From: Myxosarcina sp. GI1
Lineage (GTDB): Bacteria > Cyanobacteriota > Cyanobacteriia > Cyanobacteriales > Xenococcaceae
DNA: 64,000 nt
Direction of reading: 5' to 3'
NCBI RefSeq assembly: GCF_000756305.1
Contig: NZ_JRFE01000028.1
Span: 8,633 to 72,632, forward strand
Part shown: positions 36,296-46,249 of the stretch, in pieces
Position numbering within the stretch: the stretch's first letter is position 1
How the letters are laid out: each line of letters opens with the position of its first letter
The notes under the pieces: model-generated
Told to the model about the DNA's origin: nothing
Database searches by the model: none
What the model saw: only the letters and a program-made list of their open reading frames with translations
Translations under genes and position numbers: made by a program

Positions 36296-37681
36296 TTGAC
36301 TCTAAAAATCGCCTTTAATATTTTATTTATAGTTGTATTGCTCGGTTTACCCATGAATCATTTTGCCAACCGTTTCAATCTGAGTAAAAAGTTGAGATTT
36401 AGAAACTGTAAAGCTTCGTCATTAAGATTACTGGCTATTTTTGCTTTTACCTCGGTCTTTACTGCTTATAACAATTCAATTGAGGCAGCAATTGAGGATA
36501 GTCCCAAAACCGTCGTCGATGAGGTTTGGCAAATTGTTAATAATGAATTTGTCGATCGCGGGTTCAATCGGGTTGATTGGCGGCAACAGCGTCAAGAATT
36601 ATTACGTAAAAACTATACGGATAATGCCGAAGCCTATCAAGCAATTCGTCACTCTCTAAAAAGTTTGGGCGATCCTTATACTCGCTTTCTCGATCCAGAT
36701 GAGTTCGAGCAGTTGACCAGTCAAACTTCTGGAGAATTATCTGGAGTGGGTATTCGGCTGGCAATTGATGAAAGTAACAATCAGCTAGTTGTAGTCGAAC
36801 CGTTGGTTGACTCTCCTGCTGCTGAAGCAGGAATTGAAAGCGGCGATCGCATTGTCAAGATTGACAATCGACCCACAGAGTTAATGAGTATCGAACAAGC
36901 ATCCCAGGCAATTAAAGGCGAAGTGGGAACGGAAGTAAACCTGCAAATAGCCAGACAAGGAGAGCCAAACTTTGATGTAGTACTAGAAAGAGCGCAAATA
37001 GAACTACCCTCTGTAGATTACCGACTAGATAGCGAAAATGGTAATAAAGTTGGTTACATCAAGCTAGATGAGTTTAGCTCCCATGCTGCCGAACAAATGC
37101 AGCAAGCTATTGAAGAACTCAGCGAAAAACAGGCTTCTGGCTTTGTGTTAGATTTACGCGGCAATCCTGGCGGTTTATTGTTTTCTAGCGTCGAGATCGC
37201 GCGGATGTGGCTGGAAAAAGGCGAAATTGTTTCGACCATAGACCGTCAGGGAGGCAATCAAGAGTTTTCTGCTAATGGTAAAGCTCTTACCGATCTACCA
37301 CTAGTTGTTTTAGTAGACGGCTATTCAGCTAGTGCCAGCGAAATTTTGGCAGGAGCTTTAAAAGAAAATCAGCGCGCTACTGTAGTCGGTACCAAAACTT
37401 ATGGTAAAGGAACGGTACAGTCAGTACATTCGCTTTCCGATGGTTCGGGACTGGCTGTAACCATTGCTCGTTACTATCCTCCCAGCGGCATAGATATCAA
37501 TCATAAAGGTATTGCACCAGATATTCAGGTCGATCTCACTATGGAAGAGCAAACTAATCTCAGCACCAATCCTACTTTGATTGGTACTAAGGACGATCCG
37601 CAGTACGCCAGAGCGATCTCTATTTTGCGTGACTATCTTTTTGAAAGCAGCGAAAGTCTACCTGCTGCCGTTACTAAATAG
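36296..37681 (+). CDS. C-terminal processing protease (S41 family)
   Basis: A 461-residue exported serine protease of the Ctp group. A hydrophobic segment (LLAIFAFTSVFTAY, about residues 48-61) precedes the mature part. The PDZ domain is at about 150-230 (GIRLAIDESNNQLVVVEPLV and AGIESGDRIVKIDNRP). The catalytic Ser is in GYSASASEILAGALKENQ and the catalytic Lys in GTKTYGKGTVQS. CtpA of this family trims the D1 C-terminus, but cyanobacteria have three paralogues and I cannot tell which this is. The TTG at 36296 or ATG 36353 (MNHFANRFNL) could be the start; ATG 36353 gives a more usual signal sequence. Confidence 0.9.
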   Translation: MTLKIAFNILFIVVLLGLPMNHFANRFNLSKKLRFRNCKASSLRLLAIFAFTSVFTAYNNSIEAAIEDSPKTVVDEVWQIVNNEFVDRGFNRVDWRQQRQELLRKNYTDNAEAYQAIRHSLKSLGDPYTRFLDPDEFEQLTSQTSGELSGVGIRLAIDESNNQLVVVEPLVDSPAAEAGIESGDRIVKIDNRPTELMSIEQASQAIKGEVGTEVNLQIARQGEPNFDVVLERAQIELPSVDYRLDSENGNKVGYIKLDEFSSHAAEQMQQAIEELSEKQASGFVLDLRGNPGGLLFSSVEIARMWLEKGEIVSTIDRQGGNQEFSANGKALTDLPLVVLVDGYSASASEILAGALKENQRATVVGTKTYGKGTVQSVHSLSDGSGLAVTIARYYPPSGIDINHKGIAPDIQVDLTMEEQTNLSTNPTLIGTKDDPQYARAISILRDYLFESSESLPAAVTK

Positions 37682-37791
37682 AGCGAGCAGTTTTATACTT
37701 ACTAGAGTTTACGAGTTGATGGTAAATTTATAGTTTTTTTGGGCAGCTTAAGAAATAGATAGGTGTATATAATTACTTAAGCGAGCTAACT

Positions 37792-38562
37792 ATGACGTTA
37801 TCTAATTTAGAAACTCAAGTCGATTCCCAGTTGACGGCAGAAACGATTGAAGAAATTTCAATTATCATTGCAGCTAGAAATTTGACTCCTACCGTAATGA
37901 GTCTAGATTTTTTAAAGTTTGGCGGTATTGTTGCTAAAGATTGGGAGCTATCACAACAGCCAATTTTAAACCCCAATCTAGCTCAACTACACTTTAAAAA
38001 TGGTATTAATATTACCGCTCAACCCCGTACGATTACTATCAGCGAATCTCTCAACGGTAAAAATATCGGTGAAATTCATGCTCCCCAAATAGCAGTTAGA
38101 TACATCGAAAAATTACCACACGCGGAATATTTAGGATTGAGCTTTAGCCCAAAGATTTTAGTACCTTTTCCTAACTCTCCTCAAACACCCCGAAAATACA
38201 TTACCGAGACTTTATTAAACTCTGGTGTTTGGAAAAATATCGGTCAATCTCCAGTACAGGCAGGAATTAACCTTATGTATTTGCTCGATCGCTGCCAGTT
38301 AACTATTAATGTAGCAGAGGCGAGGTTGCATCATGAGGAAATGCCGCGTTTGACCGCACTATTGTTTACTGGCAATTTTAATTACGATGTCAGCGAAACT
38401 AAAGAACTTTCTAAAGCCGAACGTATAACTGAGATCGCTAATAACTGGCAAGAAGATCTTGAAGCTTTTCGTGAAATGGTCAAGGATAAGTTTCTGGCAG
38501 CAACAAACGAAAATTTCGGACAACTGCCAGAAGAAAACATCTTTCCAGGAACAGTTCTGTAA
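37792..38562 (+). CDS. Conserved hypothetical protein
   Basis: A 256-residue soluble protein that I do not recognise. It has no signal peptide or membrane helix. The C-terminal 60 residues are helical and charged (SKAERITEIANNWQEDLEAF). The middle holds HAEYLGLSFSPKILVPFPNS. It lies between the Ctp protease and rpmF on the same strand, 60 bases before rpmF, so co-transcription with the ribosomal protein is possible. Confidence 0.65.
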   Translation: MTLSNLETQVDSQLTAETIEEISIIIAARNLTPTVMSLDFLKFGGIVAKDWELSQQPILNPNLAQLHFKNGINITAQPRTITISESLNGKNIGEIHAPQIAVRYIEKLPHAEYLGLSFSPKILVPFPNSPQTPRKYITETLLNSGVWKNIGQSPVQAGINLMYLLDRCQLTINVAEARLHHEEMPRLTALLFTGNFNYDVSETKELSKAERITEIANNWQEDLEAFREMVKDKFLAATNENFGQLPEENIFPGTVL

Positions 38563-38621
38563 TTTTGTTGCCAAACAATTAAAATAGAAAGGTTGTCTTT
38601 TTACTTTTACCTCAAACAGAT

Positions 38622-38801
38622 ATGGCAGTTCCTAAGAAGAAAACTTCAAAATCAAAACGCGACAGTCGTAAGGCTCATTGGAAGCGCAAAGCAGCTTTTG
38701 AGGCGCAAAAAGCTCTTTCTTTGGGTAAATCGGTGTTGACGGGACGCTCTAATAGTTTTGTGTATCTTCAAAATGAAGATGACGAAGACGAAGAGGAGTA
38801 A
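38622..38801 (+). CDS. rpmF: 50S ribosomal protein L32
   Basis: Fifty-nine residues starting [20 protein letters not shown], the classic L32 N-terminus, and ending in an acidic tail (NEDDEDEEE). It lacks the zinc-binding cysteines of many L32 proteins, as is usual for cyanobacteria. It was found by direct translation. A HIP1-type inverted repeat follows. Confidence 0.95.
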   Translation: MAVPKKKTSKSKRDSRKAHWKRKAAFEAQKALSLGKSVLTGRSNSFVYLQNEDDEDEEE

Positions 38802-38818
38802 CCGCGAGCTAAAATCCT

Positions 38819-38843
38819 GGCGATCGCTATATTTGCGATCGCC
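38819..38843. repeat. Inverted HIP1 pair after rpmF
   Basis: GGCGATCGC (38819-38827) and GCGATCGCC (38835-38843) form a 9-bp perfect stem with a 7-base loop, 18 bases after the rpmF stop. No T-run follows. It may act as a weak terminator. Confidence 0.6.
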
Positions 38844-38953
38844 ACAAAGATAATATTTAGTTAAATTTACTTTAACCATTGGTTTTTATTTGTCTTTTTA
38901 GCAAGCTTCAGCCTATCATTGCTAAAGTTTAACCACTTAAATTGACTGAAGCT

Positions 38954-41893
38954 ATGAACAATGCGCTAAGAGAACAAACCGTACTGATTATTACAGGAAT
39001 GCACCGTTCGGGAACTTCTCTGACAGCATCTTTGCTGCAAAGCGCAGGAGTACATATTGGCGATCGCCTATTGGGAGAAGACGCGGGAAATAAACGGGGG
39101 CATTTTGAAGATTTAGATTTTGTCGAACTCCATCAAAACATCTTACAATCTCAAGGAATCAGTATCGCTGGCTGGACGAGAGAAACGAGTATTGTAGTTC
39201 AAGAGCAGTATCGAAATATCGCTCAAACTTTAGTTACAGCTAGACAACAGCATCAAATCTGGGGATGGAAAGACCCTAGAACTACTTTATTTTTAGATTT
39301 TTGGTCGAAATTAATTCCAGCAGCTAAATTTATTTTTGTCTATCGTTCGCCTTGGGAAGTAGTCGATTCTCTATTTCGTCGTGGTGACGTTATATTTAAA
39401 ACCAATCCTAATTTTGCTGTTCAGCAATGGATTAACTACAATCGGACTGTTTTGGATTTTGGCGGTCGCTTTGGCGATCGGTGTTTGCTATTTGGAATTG
39501 AAGATATTATTAGTAATCCCAAATTTACAGTCGAACAAATTAATAAAAAATTTGGCTTAAATTTACCAGCACCACAAGATCTTTATGAAGAATCGTTATT
39601 ACAAAATAATTCTATTGATTCTTATCGAGCAGCATTAATTAAACGATATTTTCCTCGAGCATTCGAGCTATATTTGGAATTACAAAAAAAAGCTCGGGAC
39701 GAAGATTTACGCTTCGAGGGACTAAACGAAAGCCTTATAGATTCTACTTGCCAGTCTTGGATTTTACAAGACTGGTTAGATTTAAGCTGGCGATCGCGAG
39801 AATTAAAACAATCTCAGCAGAAGTTGAAGTCAAATGAAGCAGAATTAGCCCGACTTCAACAGCAGTTGCAACAAACGCAACAGCTATTACAATTAGCTAA
39901 AGAAGAATCAAATCGACTAAAGCAGCAGCAAGAACAATCTGTAACTGCATCTCCTCAATTTAAAGAGCAATTGCAGGTAGTTCAAAAGCAAAAACAGCAG
40001 CTACAGCAGTTAGTAGTAGCTATGGAAAGTAGTAAGTTTTGGCAGTTGAGAAAATGGTGGTTTGAAGCCAAACAAAAATTTAAAATTACTGGAGACGATA
40101 TTGTCTATCAAAATTATTTAAATTCGCTCGTTAGAGATTCTCCCTTACCAATTGTAGAAGAATTACCAGTTACTACTGCTGCCAATAATATTCTCAACAA
40201 CGAACGAAAATATCAAAAATGGTTTGAAAGATATTACCCCAAATCAGCCGACTTAAAACAGATCGCGCAAAAACTTTCTAAGTTATCCGATCGACCATTA
40301 ATTAGCATTATCGTACCGATATACAATCCCGAAGCACATTTTTTGCGCGAAGCAATAGAATCGGTTTTGGCACAAGTGTATGGTAATTGGGAACTTTGTC
40401 TAGCTGATGACTGCTCGACTCAACCATACGTTCGCTCTATCTTAGAAAAGTATGCTCGAAAAGATAAACGCATTAAAGTAGTCTTTCGCGAATCAAACGG
40501 ACATATCAGTCGTACCTCCAATTCAGCTTTAGAAATAGCTACTGGAGAATATATTGCCTTGCTCGATCACGACGACTTATTAGCACCACACGCTCTATCA
40601 GAAGTTGTATCGCTATTAAACCAATATCCAGAAGCAGATTTTATTTATTCCGACGAAGACAAAATAGACGAGAACAATATACACCGAGAGCCGTTTTTCA
40701 AACCAGATTGGTGTCCAGACTCGTTTTTGTCGCGAATGTATACCTGTCATTTGGGAGTTTATCGGCGATCGCTTGTAGAAGAAATTGGTGGATTCCGAGT
40801 TGGGTTTGAAGGCAGTCAAGACTACGATCTAGTATTGCGCCTGACAGAAAAAACCGACAATATCTTTCACATACCTAATATACTGTATCATTGGCGCATT
40901 CATTCGCGATCGGCTGCCGCTAATGTCAACGCCAAACCTTATGCTAGTGACGCAGCGCAAAAAGCTCTAGCAGAAGCAATAAACAGAAGAAGTGAACCAG
41001 GACGGATAATTGCCGAACCTAATTTTCCAGGAGTATATACAGTTCGCTACCGCATCACTAAACCCAAACTGGTCAGCATTATTATTCCTACCAAAGATTT
41101 AGCCCCAACACTTGATGTTTGCTTAAAATCTATTTTTGCTAAAACTACCTATCCTAACTACGAAGTTATAGTAATCGACAATGGTAGTGTCGAGTCTGCG
41201 ACCAAAAAATGTTTTACCTATTGGCAGCAACAAGAACCAGCGCGATTTAAATGTTATTCCTATGATATTCCATTTAATTATTCACGAATCAACAACTACG
41301 GCGTAGAACGAGCTACAGGCGACTATTTACTTTTCCTCAATAACGATACAGAAGTTATTAGTGAAGACTGGTTAGAAGCGATGGTAGAACAGGCACAAAG
41401 ACCCTCAATTGGCATGGTAGGTGCTTTACTACTCTATCCGGATAAAACTATACAACATGCGGGAGTAGTACTCGGTATTGGTGGAGTTGCAGGACATAGC
41501 CACAAAAATCTTCCCTACGGACATTCGGGATATATTTCGCAGGCAGTTTCGATAAATAATTATTCTGCGCTGACTGGTGCATGTTTGATGTGTCGGCGAG
41601 AAGTATTTTCTCAAATCCAAGGATTTGAAACCAATTTAGCCGTAGCTTTTAATGATGTCGATATTTGTTTGAAAGCGATCGCGCGTGGTTATTATAATGT
41701 CTATCTTCCTCATGTAGTCTTGTATCATTACGAATCTAAAAGTCGAGGTTATGATAATACTCGCGAAAAACAAGCAAGAGCAGCGAAAGAAGTTGAGTAT
41801 ATGAAGCAAAAGTGGCAGCATTTTTTCGACCACGATCCTTGTTATAGTCCTCATCTTACTAAAAAAATTGAAGACTATAGTATTAATATTTAG
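38954..41893 (+). CDS. Sulfotransferase-glycosyltransferase fusion (sulfotransferase, coiled coil, GT2, GT2)
   Basis: About 979 residues. The N-terminal domain (about 1-275) is a sulfotransferase with the PAPS 5'-phosphosulfate loop TGMHRSGTSLTASLLQSAG and the 3'-phosphate segment FIFVYRSPWEVVDSLFRR. A Gln- and Lys-rich coiled coil follows (about 285-355). The first GT2 domain starts near residue 448 (LISIIVPIYNPEAHFL; YIALLDHDDLLAPHAL) and the second near 705 (LVSIIIPTKDLAPTLDVCLK; DYLLFLNNDTEVISEDWLEA). ATG 38954 is preferred to the TTG four codons earlier. It probably builds and sulfates surface polysaccharide. It lies upstream of a GT4 gene on the same strand. Confidence 0.85.
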   Translation: MNNALREQTVLIITGMHRSGTSLTASLLQSAGVHIGDRLLGEDAGNKRGHFEDLDFVELHQNILQSQGISIAGWTRETSIVVQEQYRNIAQTLVTARQQHQIWGWKDPRTTLFLDFWSKLIPAAKFIFVYRSPWEVVDSLFRRGDVIFKTNPNFAVQQWINYNRTVLDFGGRFGDRCLLFGIEDIISNPKFTVEQINKKFGLNLPAPQDLYEESLLQNNSIDSYRAALIKRYFPRAFELYLELQKKARDEDLRFEGLNESLIDSTCQSWILQDWLDLSWRSRELKQSQQKLKSNEAELARLQQQLQQTQQLLQLAKEESNRLKQQQEQSVTASPQFKEQLQVVQKQKQQLQQLVVAMESSKFWQLRKWWFEAKQKFKITGDDIVYQNYLNSLVRDSPLPIVEELPVTTAANNILNNERKYQKWFERYYPKSADLKQIAQKLSKLSDRPLISIIVPIYNPEAHFLREAIESVLAQVYGNWELCLADDCSTQPYVRSILEKYARKDKRIKVVFRESNGHISRTSNSALEIATGEYIALLDHDDLLAPHALSEVVSLLNQYPEADFIYSDEDKIDENNIHREPFFKPDWCPDSFLSRMYTCHLGVYRRSLVEEIGGFRVGFEGSQDYDLVLRLTEKTDNIFHIPNILYHWRIHSRSAAANVNAKPYASDAAQKALAEAINRRSEPGRIIAEPNFPGVYTVRYRITKPKLVSIIIPTKDLAPTLDVCLKSIFAKTTYPNYEVIVIDNGSVESATKKCFTYWQQQEPARFKCYSYDIPFNYSRINNYGVERATGDYLLFLNNDTEVISEDWLEAMVEQAQRPSIGMVGALLLYPDKTIQHAGVVLGIGGVAGHSHKNLPYGHSGYISQAVSINNYSALTGACLMCRREVFSQIQGFETNLAVAFNDVDICLKAIARGYYNVYLPHVVLYHYESKSRGYDNTREKQARAAKEVEYMKQKWQHFFDHDPCYSPHLTKKIEDYSINI

Positions 41894-41984
41894 CTACAAA
41901 TTTATTTGTTTTTTATAGCTAATAGAAAAACTTTTAGATAATTAACAGTGCTTTTTTTGCTGTTATATATTACATTTCATTCAT

Positions 41985-43298
41985 ATGAATTTGCAAAACA
42001 GACGTATTTTAGTTGACGGCTATAATTTAGAATTACCTAAAGGAACTGGGATTAAAACTTATGGAATTAGTTTGGTTAGAGCTTTACAAAAACTAAATGC
42101 TAAAGTGGATATTCTTTACAGTATCCCATTCCACAAGCAAGGTTTAACTAAGATAAATGTTGAAAAGATGTTTTTTGAGCCTACTTTGGAAAGCGATTTA
42201 AAATATTTAAACTACTATATAAGCTATTTTTTAAGGACGCTATTCAATACCTCTGTTACCGCCAAGCAGTTGTCGCTTACAGATACCTTATTGTGCGAAC
42301 GACAAAATAATTTTAATAGCAAGTCTTTCGAGCGTAAAAATATTTTACATCTTCCCTTATGCTATCGATTAGCCAATCAAAGTTTTAAGAAATTTTCTTT
42401 ACAATTAAAAATAGCTCCTACCAAAAAAATTGATGTATGGCACGCTACATATCCCCTGCCAATTGAGATCGTTGGAGCAAAAAAAATCACGACAATTCAC
42501 GATTTAATACCCTTACGGCTGCCTTCTACCACTCTTGATAATAAAAAGTTTTATTATCGACTAGTTAAATCTGCTATAGATACTTCCGAGTTGATTATTA
42601 CTATTTCAGAAAATACCAAACAGGATTTAATCGAAATATATAAATGTCCCGAAAACAAAATTGCAGTAACTTATCAGCCAGTAGCGATCGAGCGCGGTCA
42701 TAAAACAGAAGTAGAAGTAATAAACTATCTTCAGACACACAATCTTCAAGCTAATAACTATATTTTATTTGTTGGGGCGATCGAACCAAAAAAAAATTTA
42801 GGACGAGCGATCGATGCCTATAAGCAGTCTTCAACTACTATGCCTTTAGTAGTCGTAGGCAAAAAAGGCTGGCTGTGGCAGCAGGATTTAGCTAAGTTAG
42901 ACTCTTTGCCAAAATCTCAAACAGACAATATCTCTAAATGGGCATTAGTGTTAGATTTTGTATCTGATGAAGACTTGGAATATTTATATCGAGGTGCTTA
43001 CTGTCTGGTCTTTCCTTCTCTTTATGAAGGCTTTGGTTTACCAGTGTTAGAAGCGATGAGTTTTGGCTGTCCGATAATTACTTCCAATACATCTTCGCTA
43101 CCAGAAATTTGTCAGGATGCTGCTTTATATGTCAACCCCTACAGTACGGATGATATTGCTAACAAACTAGAACGTTTGACTCAAGATACTGCTTTGCGTA
43201 CTCATTTGTCCCATACTGGCAAAATAAGAGCCAAATTTTTTAGTAGGGAAAATTATTTGACAAGATTATCGTCTGCCTATCAAAAACTTTTTATTTAA
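41985..43298 (+). CDS. Family 4 glycosyltransferase
   Basis: A 437-residue GT-B fold transferase. The N-terminal domain begins RRILVDGYNLELPKGTGIKT and includes VWHATYPLPIE and TIHDLIPLRLP. The C-terminal nucleotide-sugar domain has NYILFVGAIEPKKNLGRAID and the E-x7-E motif in YEGFGLPVLEAMSFGCPIIT. The donor is unknown (GDP-mannose and UDP-sugars are usual). It follows the sulfotransferase-GT2 fusion by about 90 bases, suggesting a shared glycan pathway, and converges on galE. Confidence 0.9.
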   Translation: MNLQNRRILVDGYNLELPKGTGIKTYGISLVRALQKLNAKVDILYSIPFHKQGLTKINVEKMFFEPTLESDLKYLNYYISYFLRTLFNTSVTAKQLSLTDTLLCERQNNFNSKSFERKNILHLPLCYRLANQSFKKFSLQLKIAPTKKIDVWHATYPLPIEIVGAKKITTIHDLIPLRLPSTTLDNKKFYYRLVKSAIDTSELIITISENTKQDLIEIYKCPENKIAVTYQPVAIERGHKTEVEVINYLQTHNLQANNYILFVGAIEPKKNLGRAIDAYKQSSTTMPLVVVGKKGWLWQQDLAKLDSLPKSQTDNISKWALVLDFVSDEDLEYLYRGAYCLVFPSLYEGFGLPVLEAMSFGCPIITSNTSSLPEICQDAALYVNPYSTDDIANKLERLTQDTALRTHLSHTGKIRAKFFSRENYLTRLSSAYQKLFI

Positions 43299-43304
43299 GT
43301 AGAT

Positions 43305-44303
43305 TTAGCCATGCCGTTGCTGATGCCATCGCCAAGCATCGCCAATAATTTTATTTAGATCGGCGTATTGAGGATTCCAACCTAATATTCGACGAACTTT
43401 ATCGCTACTGCCAACCAAAATAGGAGCATCTCCAGAACGGCGGTCGGTTATTTCGGCAGGAATATCTTTACCCGTGACTTGTCTGGCGGTTTCAATTACT
43501 GCTTTTACCGAAAAACCATTGCCGTTACCCAAATTAAATACTTGTGATTCACCACCAGACAATAAATACTCCAAACCCAAAACATGAGCGTCGGCTAAAT
43601 CGCTAACGTGAATGTAGTCTCGTACTGCCGTACCGTCTGGGGTATCGTAATCCGTACCAAAAATGTAAAGCGTTTTTCTCTTACCCAAAGCCGTTAATAA
43701 AGCTAAGGGTATGAGATGGGTTTCTGGTGCGTGGTCTTCTCCTAAAGTGCCGCTAGGGTCTGCCCCCGAAGCATTAAAATAACGAAAAGCAACCGATTTT
43801 AAACCTCTAGCAATATCGAAATCGCTTAAAATTCGCTCTACCATATCTTTACTCGCTGCATAGGGGCTGAGTGGGCTATGAGGATGAGCTTCGGTCATGG
43901 GAATTTCTTGCGGCATACCATAAACGGCACAGGTAGAAGAAAATACAAATTTATCGATCCCATGTGCTAGCATTGCTTCTAGCAAAGTCAGGGTACTAGA
44001 AACATTATTACGATAGTATTTACCTGGTTCTTTAACCGATTCGCCGACGGCAATATAGGCAGCAAAGTGCATTACTGCTGCAATATTATGAGTAGTAAAA
44101 AGTTTGTCTAATAAGGCGCGATCGCTAGTATCTCCAATTACTAAATCTACTTCTACTACCTGTTCGATTAATTCTCGATGCCCGTAAGATAAATTGTCGA
44201 GGACGATAACTCGATAACCTGCTTTTTTGAGTGCGAGTGAGGCATGAGAACCAATATAGCCCGCTCCTCCAGTAACTAAAATAGTGGGTTGTTCTGTTGA
44301 CAC
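43305..44303 (-). CDS. galE: UDP-glucose 4-epimerase
   Basis: It interconverts UDP-glucose and UDP-galactose, supplying galactose for surface glycans. NAD-binding TGGAGYIGSHASLALKKAG is at the N-terminus. The catalytic Ser/Thr region VFSSTCAVYGMPQ is followed by the YxxxK pair in LSPYAASKDMVERIL. NYFNASGADP-type RYFNASGADPSGTLGEDH and AVRDYIHVSDLADAH are GalE signatures. The 332 residues fit. It probably supplies donors for the neighbouring glycosyltransferases. Confidence 0.95.
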   Translation of the reverse strand: MSTEQPTILVTGGAGYIGSHASLALKKAGYRVIVLDNLSYGHRELIEQVVEVDLVIGDTSDRALLDKLFTTHNIAAVMHFAAYIAVGESVKEPGKYYRNNVSSTLTLLEAMLAHGIDKFVFSSTCAVYGMPQEIPMTEAHPHSPLSPYAASKDMVERILSDFDIARGLKSVAFRYFNASGADPSGTLGEDHAPETHLIPLALLTALGKRKTLYIFGTDYDTPDGTAVRDYIHVSDLADAHVLGLEYLLSGGESQVFNLGNGNGFSVKAVIETARQVTGKDIPAEITDRRSGDAPILVGSSDKVRRILGWNPQYADLNKIIGDAWRWHQQRHG

Positions 44304-44349
44304 TGGTATTTTTAAAATAAACGCTATCTACCATTTGACCGATTTGTGT

Positions 44350-45324
44350 CTAATATAAACGACTGAGAACATAATCGGTAAGTTCTTTTAGAGCTTGAGT
44401 AGATTCAGATGGAGATAGACAGCTTAAATTGTCAGCAGCAAGATGAGCATAATGAGCAGCTAGTTCGCGAGATTTTTTAATTCCGTCACTGGCTTCAATT
44501 ATTTCTAAGGCTCGTTCGAGATCGTTGACTTCTGAAAATTCTCGTTCGACCAGTATTTTTAACTGAGGATTTTGTTCTAAAGCATAAAGCACGGGAACGG
44601 TTAAAATACCGCTTGCTAAATCTGAGGTTGCTGGCTTGCCTAATACCTCAGTGGCAGTCGTGAAGTCTAAAATATCATCGACAATTTGAAAAGCTAATCC
44701 CAGATAGCGACCATAATCATAGAGGCGATCGCAAATTTCTGGCTCTACTTCGCTTAATATTGCTGCTGCTTTAGCACTATTAGCTATAAGAGAGGCTGCT
44801 TTGTAATAGCTTTTTTCAAGATAGCGATCGATTGATAAGTTGACATCAAAACGGTTTAAGTCCTGTAAAATTTCTCCTTCGGCAAAGTCTTTGATTACTT
44901 CTGACAGCAGTTTAACTACCTGTAAATTGTCGAGATTGGCTAAATACCAAGAAGATTGAGCGAATAAAAAGTCACCTGCTAATACGGCAATACGATTGTT
45001 AAAAAGACTGTGAACTGTAGCCACATTACGGCGCAAGTCAGCTTCATCTACTACATCATCGTGTACCAAACTAGCAGTATGAATCATTTCAGTAATTTCT
45101 GCTAAACGACGATGTCTGTGTGTTAGACCTCCATTACTCATTGTCGAGCGAGACACCAAAAACACAATTGCGGGTCGAATTCGCTTGCCACCTGCCGAAA
45201 ATAGATGTTCGGCAGCCGCCCCCAAAATTGGATGACGTGCGCCAATAAGCTGTTTTAAATTGTCGGTTAGAATCTGTAAGTCGCGCTCTACAGGAGCTAA
45301 TAACGAACTAGTTGAAAATGTCAT
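44350..45324 (-). CDS. sds: Solanesyl diphosphate synthase
   Basis: A trans-polyprenyl synthase making the C45 side chain of plastoquinone. The two Asp-rich motifs are ASLVHDDVVDEADLRRN (first) and AFQIVDDILDFT (second), with GGKRIRPAIVFLVSRS near the N-terminus. The 324 residues match cyanobacterial solanesyl diphosphate synthases, which usually lie near murI as here. Chain length cannot be read directly from the sequence, so the name rests on the cyanobacterial context. Confidence 0.88.
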   Translation of the reverse strand: MTFSTSSLLAPVERDLQILTDNLKQLIGARHPILGAAAEHLFSAGGKRIRPAIVFLVSRSTMSNGGLTHRHRRLAEITEMIHTASLVHDDVVDEADLRRNVATVHSLFNNRIAVLAGDFLFAQSSWYLANLDNLQVVKLLSEVIKDFAEGEILQDLNRFDVNLSIDRYLEKSYYKAASLIANSAKAAAILSEVEPEICDRLYDYGRYLGLAFQIVDDILDFTTATEVLGKPATSDLASGILTVPVLYALEQNPQLKILVEREFSEVNDLERALEIIEASDGIKKSRELAAHYAHLAADNLSCLSPSESTQALKELTDYVLSRLY

Positions 45325-45551
45325 TGTTAAGCCAAATCTGGCAGATGTTTAATTTAAGAAAGTTTACATATTATTGTACTTATTTTAAGTAAACCTAACT
45401 GTAAAGCCAACTGTCAACTACTGTTAAAGACTCGATTAAGAGGGATGTTAAGCTTGATTTCAGTAAAGTGCTAATGCCGACTCTTGTGTTATTCTAAGAT
45501 GTAGAAGTTTTAAGAGAACTAATACGATCGAAGCCCAATCCAATTTGTGCC

Positions 45552-45571
45552 GATAAAATCTTGATTTTATC
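45552..45571. repeat. Perfect AT-rich hairpin
   Basis: GATAAAATC, loop TT, GATTTTATC. A near-copy with a longer loop lies at 45866-45887. Confidence 0.65.
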
Positions 45572-45865
45572 TTAAGTAAACCATACAATACTTAATGGTT
45601 TTAGTAGATTTAAAGGCACGGCTCGATAAGCAAATAGTAAAATACTTGAGGTTCAGAAATTATAAGTAGCTCTTTTGAGCCAAGATAATTTTTGTATTGA
45701 GTCTGATGTTTTTTAAGTGCTCGATTTTTTGAAAGCCTTAACTGGCTAAATCAGAGCGCAGCAAGTGCAAGTATCGATCGGCATAATTGGAACAAAGTAG
45801 AGTAAGCGGTGTTAGTTTACATAACAAATTGCTCTGCGGTAGTTTACCAGCTTATTACTAATGTA

Positions 45866-45887
45866 GATAAAACTTAACGGTTTTATC
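45866..45887. repeat. Perfect AT-rich hairpin, related to 45552-45571
   Basis: GATAAAAC, loop TTAACG, GTTTTATC. The arms share seven bases with the hairpin about 300 bases upstream. Confidence 0.6.
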
Positions 45888-46249
45888 TCTATTTAATTAA
45901 CGCTCTAGTTGAAGCGAGTAAAAAGGTCGGTCGGAGAGTCTCGGCGCAAACTCACTGGGGCATATAAATACAGCGATTATGTCCGCAGATATGCTCTAGG
46001 TTTGTTCTAACTTCTTCAAGCCATAGTAGTTAGCAATGAGCAGCTACCAATGAGCAATAGATCGAGTAACACCGAACAGCTAAACTTTTATTGTTTAAAG
46101 CTTATCGTTTATCGAACAATTGTTTAATGCTCGATCGCACTCGCTCGGCTAACAACCTGTTAAATACCGATTGCGGAACTTCACCGTAAACTCGGATTTT
46201 CGGGCTCTCAATTTTTAACCCTTACACTTACACAATATTTATTTGACTG

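Larger units (their letters stand above)
45325..46249. other. Unexplained 925-base intergenic region
   Basis: No reading frame of convincing quality is present. It contains two perfect hairpins with related arms: GATAAAATC-TT-GATTTTATC (45552-45571) and GATAAAAC-TTAACG-GTTTTATC (45866-45887). There is also a directly repeated 11-mer, TTAAGTAAACC, near 45386 and 45572. It separates the sds promoter from a 47-residue frame at 46250. It could host a non-coding RNA or a long leader. I recognised neither 6S RNA, tmRNA, RNase P RNA nor SRP RNA. Confidence 0.55.

Noticed and set aside
38819-38843. Classical terminator of rpmF
   Set aside because: The stem is perfect but there is no T-run, and the arms are HIP1 octamers, which are frequent throughout; it was kept as a repeat.
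45325-46249. 6S RNA, tmRNA, RNase P RNA or SRP RNA
   Set aside because: None of their conserved landmarks could be recognised by eye; a covariance-model search would be needed to exclude them fully.
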